DNA of 64,000 nucleotides, taken from contig JAPTYO010000007.1 of NCBI GenBank assembly GCA_036873135.1, positions 29,556,763-29,620,762 of the forward strand, read 5' to 3'. Below, in pieces: positions 23,798-33,546 of the stretch. The notes below the pieces were generated by a model. The model searched no databases. It had not been told where the DNA came from and was given only the letters and a program-made list of their open reading frames with translations. A program made the translations under genes and the position numbers. Source of the stretch: Clarkia xantiana subsp. parviflora (Eukaryota; Streptophyta; Magnoliopsida; Myrtales; Onagraceae). Each line of letters opens with the position of its first letter. Position 1 is the stretch's first letter.

Positions 23798-24765
23798 TGG
23801 TAATATATCAAATTAGATCCATCTAAGAACCAAAGACCAGAATCTCCATAAAGGGTCTAGCAGAGAAACCAAAGAGAAGAAAATGAATCAACACTAACAT
23901 TTCAGGGTTCATGAATAAGTTCTTTCATCTGGTTATTCTCCCCTGAATGACATAAATATATAAGAGGTCCATACAAAGGAAGGAACAACACAAAAAGACC
24001 CCTAAAGTAAACAAAGTCTATCAATCAAGAAAAATTGAAAAGACACAAAAAGACTTACATAACAACTAGGGTCTTAAAGCTTGAAAAAGAAATACTCGAA
24101 CAAACTCAAAACTCCCCCTCAAGCTTGAAGACCTTGAAACTCCCCATCAAACTTGAACATCTTCATCAACAACACATTCTCCAACTTGAAATATATTCTT
24201 CATTCCCAATTTTTCCGCAAGATAGAGATGTCAATATGCTTTGTACACTCATTAAAAACATGGTTATTGGTAATCTGAATATCTGCCTTACTGTCATCAG
24301 TAAAGCGAAATAGGACCAGTATGAACAAAACCTAGCTAATACATCAATATATGAAGCCAAATCAACTCTATAAGCGCTACCCATACTTATGTACTATGCC
24401 TCAGCAGATAATCTTGAAACATTTTCCTGTTTCTTGACCCTCCATTAAACAGGAGAAATACTAAAACATAGCCTGAGATAGACTTCATGTGAACTACATT
24501 ACATCCCCAATCAGAATCACAGTAAGCAGACAAAACAGAGGAAGAAGTAGAGCATAAAAGAATACCCTTAATTACCTAGCCCACCTTTTACATACTTGAT
24601 AATTCTAAGAGCAGCTTGATAATGAGAGACCTTGGGATTTTTATGAAATTGACTTAGATGTTGGACAAAGAAGTAAATGTCAGGTCTCGTCATTGTCAAA
24701 TAAAGCAACTTACCAATGATCCTTATGTATAAACTAACATCACATAAAAGAGAATCATCATAATC
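23798..24765 (-). mobile_element. Copia fragment (RNase H region) on the minus strand, different family
   Basis: Read on the minus strand, about 24760-24430 encodes the stretch linking Copia reverse transcriptase to RNase H: LTMTRPDIYF, LSQFHKNPKVSHYQAALRII and YVKGG are legible with stops. The part nearer 23798 is non-coding. It joins the truncated OMT copy on one side and the leader of another Copia element on the other, so it is a remnant. Confidence 0.7.
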
Positions 24766-25333
24766 TTTAGGCTATATATATAATATTGACAATAATATAT
24801 TTCTAGAAGAGATATATATATATATATATAATATTGTCTATATTCCTAAAAATATGCTAGATATATTGATAGTAAATATACACAATTATCTTGTGAATAT
24901 TGTCCTAATTAATTTTGGCAACATATATTTCGGCTGAAACATATAGTAAAATATTTTGAAAATTTCAGTTTTAATATAGGGTTACTTGTGGACTAAGAAA
25001 TAAAAAAAATTCACCTTGATCACCTATAGTAGGTTCGGCCGAAACTAACATGCAAATTAGGGTTTGTTGTCAAATTTCAAGATCAAATCATTTCTAGATC
25101 AAGAATACAAAGTTTCAATTTGATAAAAGTCTTGCTTTTCTTTAAGATCATGAACATCAAGTTTTACTTTGAACATCACGAAAATCTCAGCCAACATGGG
25201 TGTTACCCAAAAATCGAAAATTTTAAAACTTTGAACCCTAGTAGTAAAAATTCGATTCGGCCAAGATGTTTGAAAAATCAAGAACACCAATTTTATAAAA
25301 ATACGAACTCCCTAACACATGCTCTGATACCAC
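24766..25333 (-). mobile_element. Copia leader on the minus strand
   Basis: Inverted leader of the same family as 911-3102, with the complement of TGGTATCAGAG at about 25320-25332 next to the LTR that follows. It is truncated after about 550 bases. The ORFs at 25099-25338 are chance. Confidence 0.75.
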
Positions 25334-25894
25334 TGTAGGATTATGGTGATTAATCATGCAAGAAGAAACCCTAGGTACGTGCTAGGTAACTAGTTACATA
25401 GCGGAAGAAAGTGCACATACCTTAAACCTTTCTTGCAACCCAAGATCTTCGAGGGGAGTTCTCGGTCCACCGACCAGTACCCCGTAGAGGTTCCTGTTAG
25501 AGAAGCCCTACGCGGTTTGATCTTCACAGCAAAGCCTCCTTCGATTCTCGCGGGATGGATCTATTTGGAGTAAATTGCTCGTCGCAATTTGACACCTCCT
25601 AGCTTGCAGTCACTTCGGCCGAACCTAACTTTATTTAGGGAGGAGGGTTTTCTCTAGATAACACCACCTTAGGTCCCTATTTATAGAGTGGAGGTGGGAT
25701 TAATAATCTCACCTCTTTAAGTGGGTTCGGCGCCGACTTTACTAGGGAGGGAGGCCCAATTTTGGGCCTCCCATGTCACATGAGATTTAGGCCGAGCCCA
25801 AATACCCTAATGTGACACATACCTAATTTCTTAGGTTAATGGTCTTAATTAATGGGCTACCAATTATGGCGGTCCATAACCCCAAATGCTAACA
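25334..25894 (-). mobile_element. Copia LTR, subtype B, minus strand
   Basis: A 561-bp LTR, TGTTAGCATTTGGGG start and ATAATCCTACA end on the minus strand. It matches 16168-16755 and its primer-binding site is adjacent. The next base on the right begins a plus-strand LTR fragment. Confidence 0.85.
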
Positions 25895-26036
25895 CCAAGG
25901 ACACCGTCCGGCAATCCGTGAACTCCCGTTAACATCTTGGGCTAAGAATTGCAATATAGGTATGTGCACCCTTTCTCATCTGTATTAGTTACCTGACATG
26001 TATCTACTTTGATATGTATTAATTCTCCCTAACCAA
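25895..26036 (+). mobile_element. Truncated 5' LTR of a plus-strand Copia element
   Basis: Only the last 140 or so bases of an LTR remain, ending TAACCA. The primer-binding site TGGTATCAGACCC follows at 26040-26052. The sequence is more distant from the other Copia LTRs here, although the leader is clearly related. Confidence 0.65.
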
Positions 26037-28863
26037 AAGTGGTATCAGACCCTATGTAGGGTGTTCATGATTTTAATAAAAACGTGATTTTCATCAAAAT
26101 TGGACTTTGAATTTATGATCGACGTAAAATTTGATTTTAAAGGGTCGCGTCTAGCCTAGACCAAGCCACGGCGTGAGCCATGGCTTGGACGTGGCTAGCC
26201 GTGGCGGCCACGGCCAAGCCATCGGCAGCGGTGGCCTCCCACGGCGGCGGCGGCGTGTAAGGGGGCGGCTAGGGTTGGCCGTCTCGAGGTCAAATCGCGA
26301 CATTAATTACCGATATATTATGTAGGGTAATATCTATTATAATTAATATTACTTGACGACTAAGTTAATTTTTTTACAGATATAAAACCCTACTTAGCCA
26401 CAAAGTAATTAGGCTTCCGGACCAGGTCGGTTTGGTCCGGAACCCAAATGCGCAACCGAGTCGAGTCGACCGACCCGGATAACCAAAGTGAGATCCAGAT
26501 CGGTTCGGGTCGGGTCCCACCTGGTCAAACAGCTCGGGCAAACCCGACCCGGAATTCTCAATCGGTCCGACCCATGTCGGGTCGGACCAGGTGGGCTAAT
26601 CGGGTCAAACCCGACTCGTTCGAGTAAAACTGAACCGGATAGGACCGGACCGGGTCCAACCAGTCGGACCGGGTTGACTCAACAGGACCGATTCGGGTCG
26701 ACTGAATTTAGGTCGGGTCAAATTTAAAATACAAATATTTTTTAACTTTAAAATTACCTACACAGTGCGAACTAGTTTGATATTTTCACGTTTTAATCAA
26801 GCTTGATGCCTAGTTTAGGTTATGGGGATGAATCTCAGAAATTGCATGATTATGAGACTAAATAATTTAGAGGACTGAATTGCAATTGTAAACACCTAAT
26901 TTTGGTCCGCGCGTAGCACGTTCAAAATGTCACGCGTCAAAAAAATGAAGTATTTAAATATGGAAGGTCGCGAAGTTTCTAAAGATAGGACTGACTTAAA
27001 ATAGGATAGTGTATATGCATTATTTATTGTAAAATATTTAGAAAATATATTATGTGTATTTATGGTGAAATACATAAATATATATGTATATTTTCGTAAT
27101 ATTAAATGCATATTTTTTTCAGATTTTATTTTCCTAGTTTAGGGGTCCTAGTTTACCTATAAATAGGTACCTATTCTATGTAAAAAATACACAGAAAATT
27201 ACTACATGAATAAATTTTTTTTTGAAATCTGATTTTTTTTTAGCCCCTGCCGTGACTCTCCCGTCCCGCACCACCGGAGGTCGCCGGAGGCCTGTCTGCG
27301 TCGGTGCCCGTCTCGTGCCGGAGATCCCAGTCCATCGCGTCGTACCAGCCGCCTGAAGCCGCCAGACCGTGTCGCCCCGACGAGCTGCTACTGCTGCCGC
27401 CGTCTATCCTGCACCACCGGCCGGCTGCTGCTGCTGTTGGGTCTAACCCGGAGCCTGTCGGACCCGCCGCTGCTCGCTGCCCCGCCTGTCGGACCGCTGT
27501 GAAGAACCCGGAGCCTGCCGGACCGCTGCTCGCCGCCGCCGCTGTCGCCGGAATTCGAACCGCTGCCTGACCGTTGTCCCCCTTTGGTAATATCAGGTAT
27601 CCCGCTGCTGTAATTTTTTTATATAATAATATTTTATTAATTATTTATTAATGTTATTTTTCTGTTTTTTATTTATTATTATTTTTATTATCATAATTAT
27701 TATTGTTATTAAAACATGCTAATTAGTTAATTTAGATGTAGATTAATTAGGCAACGTGTTTTACTGTATGTATATATGTGTAGGACGTATAATTATTAAA
27801 TTATATCATGATTTTGAGCATGCTTGATTTTATTAGATTTTATCTCAATTAGGAGTTTTAGATATGTAATAGTTTTTTTTTAGAGCTTATATTTGTCCTT
27901 AATAGTATTTTTCGCATGAAGGTTAGTTTAGTTTTTGATATCGTTAGATTAACTCAATGTAACACATATTTAAATTTTAAAATTGGCAAATAGGTTAATT
28001 AAGTATCGAAAGGGCGTAATTAGAAAATCATTTTTTCTTAATTCGTAAGAGAAACCCCGAACTCAAATTTTGGATCGTAGACCGATTAATGTGCTTAGGT
28101 ATTTGATTCGTTATTTACCTAGGTAATTTAGGATTCTAGTTAGCATTTATTAACTAGTGGCGACTCTCTTCAAAAATCCACGTTTTCAAAACGTAATTCG
28201 CCGTAGGTCAGATTTTAGGTCCGACAGCAATTGCTATATATTGATATGAATGCATGTTAGAATTGAGTCTTGACTATGTCAAGCTAGCTTAATATTGCAT
28301 GCTTGGGGGCAGAGCCCTGTTGTCAACTAATGAGTTGCGCACTAGGATATACATGCTATGCTGAGTGATCTTGATATGATCCATGTCTAGATGTACGCAT
28401 GATTTTGAAAGCTTGAATTTCAAGTCAGTCCCAAATATTTTAAAATGATATTCAGTCGCAAATATGTTTGTTTGATGTGGAATGACTACGCATGATACGT
28501 ATGCATGATAGTTTCAGGATATGGTTGCATGCGATAATTTTCTAGTGAAGTAGAATTATGTATGCTTGCATGAGAAATCCTCGAAACATTTTAAAAGGGC
28601 ATAGGGAAAGCTAAGATCGGGTGTATGTAAAAACTCTCTGTTCCGGTTAAAATAGCGGTTAAACCGTTTTTCAAAGAGATTGATCTATTAGAAAGGCGAC
28701 GTCGGCAGTGTGAACTCTTTACACGGCTCCTTTCCATTGGTTTACTGGTGGTCGGTTAGGCTAGATGACTGAGGAATCATTTTCTGTCGCTTCCTATCTC
28801 ATAGATATCTGATGTATGCAATTCTTTTCAAAATGTATTAAATTATCACCCTGATTTTCTCAA
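26037..28863 (+). mobile_element. Copia leader interrupted by a solo LTR
   Basis: The primer-binding site and leader of a plus-strand Copia copy, with the CGGGTCGG-type repeat block (about 26400-26720), a GC-rich patch at about 26150-26285, and segments matching 8640-9400. The leader is split by the solo LTR at 26887-28226 and resumes at 28232. Confidence 0.75.
26887..28226 (+). mobile_element. Solo LTR, probably Ty3/gypsy, 1.34 kb
   Basis: Starts TGTAAACACC and ends GGTCCGACA, with a perfect 5-bp duplication GCAAT on both sides (26882-26886 and 28227-28231). Removing it restores the Copia leader. It has a TATA-like CCTATAAATAGGTACC at about 27156-27171, a GC-rich block (27240-27580) that yields a spurious Arg/Pro-rich ORF, and a TAGTGGCGACTCTC segment common in plant gypsy LTRs. 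No internal genes remain, so it formed by LTR-LTR recombination. Confidence 0.8.
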
Positions 28864-28893
28864 TTGTTTATAAATGTGTTAGTTTTAATGGTT

Positions 28894-29172
28894 GCAATTA
28901 GCAATGTCATTTCACAAATGAACAAGGGAATAAGGTTGTATGGTGATAACTATAAGATTTGGAGCAAGCGTGCAAAGATGGTGATAACTGAAATGAAAGG
29001 TCTGGATCATTTGACCATTAAACATGTTAGGCCTGAGGGTGACCTCACTGATGAGCAAAAGACATTCCATGATATGTGGGATGCCAAGGACCTTTTAAAT
29101 TCTTTCCGCCTTGATGACAACGTCGGGTGATGACATACTCTATGAGTATGATCATCACGAGACTACTAAAGA
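28894..29172 (+). pseudogene. Copia gag, N-terminal fragment
   Basis: Reads VAISNVISQMNKGIRL, then IWSKRAKMVI and HVRPEGDL, clearly the same Gag as 9427-10298. After about codon 75 the frame is lost, though DNA similarity (CTATGAGTATGATCA, GAGACTACTAAAGACCT) continues to about 29172. There it joins the interior of a different LTR element. Zinc knuckle and pol are absent. Confidence 0.82.
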
Positions 29173-30572
29173 CCTTCTGCAGCTTGTAGACGTCTTTGGG
29201 GTGGCATCGCGCAGGATCGAATGGCTCTGATACCAATCTGATCCAGCTTGACAGGGTGGAGGAGATACAAAAACTCGTTGATTCAAGGGGAATGCCGAGA
29301 ATTTGATGGATATATGGCGCAAGAACTCGTTGATTCAGAAGAATATCGAGGAATTGACGCAGGGTTGAGGAAAACCTCGATTTTTTCATTAATAATTCAA
29401 CTGAATGTAAATGACGGCTAACAGAGTTTAAATAGAGAAATCTAAAACCCTAACCCTAGGACAAAATCCGAAATTAACAATAAAGTCCCAAACAAAACCG
29501 ACAAATTATAAAAAAAAATACCGATGGAAACATAAAGGGTTAAAGGTCCTTTTGGTACCACATGTTTGCAAAAATTACATTGTTCATACCACTAGTATTT
29601 TTCCGTACGGAATTGGTACCATATGTTTCCAAACCTTACTGTTTTGGTACCTCTGTTAGGGTTCCGTAAAAAACGGCCGTTAAATGGCATGTGCCATGCA
29701 CGTGACCAGCCCAAAAGTTTCAATTTTGTTACAATTTAGTCCATCTAATACATCCCTAACTTTTATTTTGTTCAATTTAGTCCTAAAACTTCAAAATCAA
29801 ACCATTTCCCCAAATTGACCTAGCCAGCGCTTTCCCGGGCCGAGCCGAAATTCTTTCATTTCTTAGAAAGGGCAGGCAAAGCCCGAAGGCTGCTATCCCA
29901 ATAGGCCAGCGGGCGGAACGAGGAGAGGGCCCGGCAATCATACCACCGCGCTCGAAAAAGCGTGTTCCTTCCCCCGCCGCATCCCCCTCCCTTCGTCGAG
30001 CCTTGACTTCTTGGGGAAAGCATTCCCAACTCTGAACTTGGCGGGCATTCTTTCCAGCCTTATTCAAATTCAAATAGGGCTGGCTTTGTTTGGTTTGAAC
30101 AGAGGCTCAAACATCATGGCTAGGTCCGGCTAGGTCAATTTGAAGAAATGGTTTGATTTTGAAGTTTTAGGACTAAATTGAACAAAATAAAAGTTAGGGA
30201 TGTATTAGATGGACTAAACTGTAACAAAATTGAAAGTTTTGGGCTGGTCACGTGCATGGCACATGCCATTTAACGGCCGTTTTTTACGGAACCCTAACGG
30301 AGGTAACAAAACAGTAAGGTTTGGAAACATATGGTACCAATTCGGTACGAAAAAATACTAGTGGTATGAACAGTGTAATTTTTGCAAACATGTGGTACCA
30401 AAAGGACCTTCAACCCAAACATAAAACTGCAAATTTGACCATCTAGACGAAAGAATTTGACCTAAAACTGTCAAACCCCATAGTTTACTATGAGTCTTGC
30501 TCAAATCGTCGTTTTTGCATGAAAAAGTGTACTCGCACGCCAAAATACGATACTTCAAAATCTCTCACATCA
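29173..30572 (-). mobile_element. Fragment of a small non-autonomous LTR element, split by a Mutator-like insertion
   Basis: The minus-strand LTR (29239-29536 plus 30417-30572) matches those at 41335-41757 and 42611-43034: shared ACAAAAACTCGTTGATTCA and CTCACATCA ends. The tRNA-Met primer-binding site complement (29223-29235) and 50 or so bases of interior are on its left. The other LTR is missing. On the right it abuts the SABATH duplicate. Confidence 0.75.
29537..30416. mobile_element. Mutator-like foldback element, 880 bp, with a GC-rich captured core
   Basis: Nearly identical inverted repeats of about 289 bases (29537-29825 and 30128-30416) start GGGTTAAAGGTCC or its close variant. A perfect 9-bp duplication AAACATAAA lies on each side (29528-29536 and 30417-30425), the Mutator-superfamily signature. 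No transposase is present. The 302-bp core (29826-30127) is much more GC-rich than anything around it and resembles plant mitochondrial DNA in style (TTTCATTTCTTAGAAAGGGC). The minus-strand ORF 29783-30073 runs across core and repeat and is not evidence for a gene. Confidence 0.85.
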
Positions 30573-31230
30573 GTAGTGGCAACCATAAACCCATCCCGCT
30601 ACGTAATGTTCATGGTTTCCTACTCTCGGTCTGGGGTATTTTCTAATCAGACTTAGTAAATAAACAACGCATGCATTGATCCGTTAATGTAACCCTACCA
30701 GCATTTTAGTATAGACTAGACGTCGCACCTCAAGTGATAATTGAAATGATATAAGTGATAATGTACCAAAAACACAACATATATAATGATTAAAGTTTAT
30801 GCCCTTTGTTCACAGAGAAAGGTGATATCCATGACGAAACCCATAACCGAGGCAGCCATCACCTCATTGATCGACCCCAATAGCAGCGGGACGATGAAGA
30901 AGCTGGTGATAGCCGATTTGGGGTGCTCATCGGGACCGAATTCATTGTTTGCAGTCACGGAGCTGATCAAAGCAGTGGACAAGCGATGTAAAGAAGTGAT
31001 GAAAATTGCACCACCGGAGTACCAATCTATCTGAATGATCTTCCGAGGAACGACTTCAACACCGTGTTTAGGTCTTTGCTGCCGCCGTCAGGAAGCACCA
31101 CCTGCTTCTTTGCTAGTGTTGCTGGTTCTTTCTATGGCAGGCTTTTTCCTACCAACACCCTCCACTTTGTTCATTCTTCTTATAGCCTCCAATGGCTATC
31201 TCAGGTAAATATTTAATTTGCTTAAGTTAG
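30573..31230 (+). pseudogene. Truncated, frameshifted SABATH methyltransferase duplicate
   Basis: Corresponds to 34480-35150 of the intact gene: the end of intron 1 plus exon 2 (30816-31204). It encodes the SAM-binding start (VIADLGCSSGPNSL) but carries a 1-base deletion at about 31025, giving a stop after EYQSI, and a 9-base deletion shortly after. Exons 1, 3 and 4 are absent. The left edge is an LTR and the right edge a gypsy fragment. It cannot encode an enzyme. Confidence 0.92.
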
Positions 31231-32019
31231 TTATCTGATAACAAATCTCCTATTCGCACCTTCCTTTCTGGGTTGTCAATTTGTACCTCCTGTAACTCTT
31301 CCATGGGAGTCGGACAACCATACTCTTTTATTGGGTCCGCATCTATTGATAGCGGGTCTTCATCGGTTTTCATTGTGTTGGGTTGTAGTGCTATTGCATA
31401 GCACTCCTTTGCCATTTGTTGGTATCCATTTACTTCTCCAATTCCAGTGTCGGTTGAGAACTTCATCTTCTGGTGAGCTGTCGATGGGATTATTATGTAT
31501 TTGCTTATTGTATTTAGTCCCTAAACGCGTTGTAACCCTCCAAACGTTCAACTATTAGGAAAGTGGTATCTATGTGGAATATGTTTTGTCCTGATCCCAA
31601 TAACACTGGTAGTGTAATCGCTCACACTAGATAGCTTACTTTTCCCGCGAACGTCACCAACGGGCAGTATACCGGTTTTATATATTTTTTTTCCATTTTT
31701 CCAACGCTTGAATTACTTGTGTAGTGAGGATATTAGCTGAGGTACCCACGTCTACTAGTATTCTTCGGACGTCCATGTTGTTGATTTCCATTGTAATCAC
31801 CAACGCATCCTCGTGTGGGTGGATGACGTGATCCATGTCTTTCCTGGAAAACTGGATCTTGCCCCCGATTGGTCGTTGCGTTTCTATTTCTTGGATTGTT
31901 TCTTTCTCTGTGTGGGAGCCGTATGCGTCTCGTGCTGTAGACGACTCGCCTCCGGCTCTAAAGCCTAACTGGTTGATGCGGTTGATGACTTTTTGTTCGA
32001 ATCGTGCGGACGGCGTCAA
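31231..32019 (-). pseudogene. Ty3/gypsy gag-pol remnant (protease region), Tat/Ogre-like
   Basis: The minus-strand ORF 31678-32112 includes the aspartic protease core ILVDVGTSANIL (catalytic Asp at ORF residue 121), preceded by HPHEDALVI. A second frame (31227-31466) has GVGE-like and ECYAIAL segments with PERKVRIG, the linker before reverse transcriptase. Gag is largely deleted: the primer-binding region is joined almost directly to the protease. It is truncated at 31231 against the SABATH pseudogene. Confidence 0.8.
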
Positions 32020-32654
32020 TGTTTGATTGCGTGCTTCGAGATTCCTATTTGGGTGGACCATTCGCACCGAGATCCTTCTCTTCTCGTATTTTTTTTCCTC
32101 ACTAGCCTGCAAGAAGGGTGTGACGGAGGGTGCCCGACGAACCCTCTCCGATGCTTAAATGAGTATCGGAGCTAGAGAGATAAAATATTCTAGAGAGAAG
32201 TGAGAGCTATCAATCATGAAGTTAAGTCGTAAATGAGAGGCATGTGGTTCTTTTTATAGAGTTTGTTGTGCAATAATTCGGTTAAGGATAATGCAATCCT
32301 GGGACAGTGTATAACCACGGGTAGGATGGGTATAAGTCCTGTTTGGAATCGGAGGGGCCCACAGTGTTTGGTAATGTCCATGTATATTTCATACGAGTGT
32401 CGGGGATTCGGAGTGACCATCAATAGCGTAGCCCGGGTGAAGTAAACCAGGCGTTGGGACCGAGCGCGAGGATGCATCGGCCCGAACTAGTCCGGATGGA
32501 GGTCGTTCCATCTGGGCTCGCGATTTATTTCGGGGTTGTGTTTTTTCGGGTCTCGGGTCACTTGATGTCCAAGTTTCCGTTTATAACCATGTTTGGGGTC
32601 GACGTGGAGACTAAGTCGAGTCTAGGTAAGATCAATTCGGGTGTATATCTATCA
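32020..32654 (-). mobile_element. Ty3/gypsy LTR, minus strand
   Basis: A 635-bp LTR reading TGATAGATATACACC at its start and CAATCAAACA at its end, followed by a primer-binding site TTGACGCCGTCCGC (32006-32019). It is related to the LTR at 58891-59557, including ATGCTTAAAT and TCTAGAGAGA segments. Only one LTR of this copy is present. Confidence 0.75.
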
Positions 32655-33546
32655 AAAAAAAAAAACTATTAGTTGCTCTTGTGGAGTATTATATGATTTG
32701 TCATTACGGACCAACTATATTTAAATTATAGGGGCTATAGTGAAATCTACATATTTAGAATATCGTGATTGGTTTGCTATTGTAATATATAATAACAAAA
32801 GAGAGAAAAAAGTAATTAACTTAATAATTATGGAAGATGAAGTTAAGCAGAACTAGGAAAAGAAGTGCGAAAATGCGTATAATATGTTATTTAATATTGC
32901 CTCTGCCACCAACTAACTACTAGGGATAGTAGTTAATTAGTGGGAAAATAATAGAGGGAAACTTCTATTGCCACAAAAGAATGGGTTGGTAGTAGCGCCA
33001 TCCTAAGTCAATTCCGCACGTAATGCACTAATACATTCCGAACGTTATCGCATGCACTAATCTTGTTATTGTATCTCCACGAGTAGATTAGTATAGTTAA
33101 GAGATCCGATAAGTCAAGTTCTACTCATTTTTTATGCGAGATTTAATATTTTAATCAGTTCACCACAAATTCACTCCCAAATAATTTCGAATTTAAAACT
33201 TTAGAACCAAACTATTTAAAAGTAGATGCACTTAACAATTAAATCACCACTATCGAAAATGACATATTATATACACTTCGCACGTTCTTGCTTAGCTTCC
33301 TCTCCCATAATTATTAATTTTTAAAAACTTTTCTTTATATTACAATTACAATATAGCACATGCTGTGACCAAACAAACAAACAGATTTGATTTGACTCCT
33401 CTCCTCTCCCTTTATCTTCTTCTACAAAAGAAAATAATCTAATTTAAAAAAGGGGTGGAGCAATCTCATCACAGAGAAAGAAACAAATTCCAGCAGATAA
33501 TTAATTAAAGAAAGTTGTAGTGCATCCAAGAAGAAGAAGAAGAGGA
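32655..33546 (+). promoter_or_regulatory. Upstream region of the SABATH gene
   Basis: AT-rich and free of recognisable transposons. A CT-rich stretch (about 33395-33425) precedes a 5' leader ending in GAAGAAGAAGAAGAGGA just before the ATG. I do not see a convincing TATA box. Confidence 0.45.

Noticed and set aside
29783..30073. 96-codon minus-strand ORF
   Set aside because: Crosses from the core into the inverted repeat of a Mutator-like element, so it cannot be a native gene. Its core part may be organelle-derived.
30797..30982. Minus-strand ORF opposite the SABATH pseudogene (also 34704-34892)
   Set aside because: Exact antisense shadow of the conserved SABATH exon 2, repeated in both copies for that reason.
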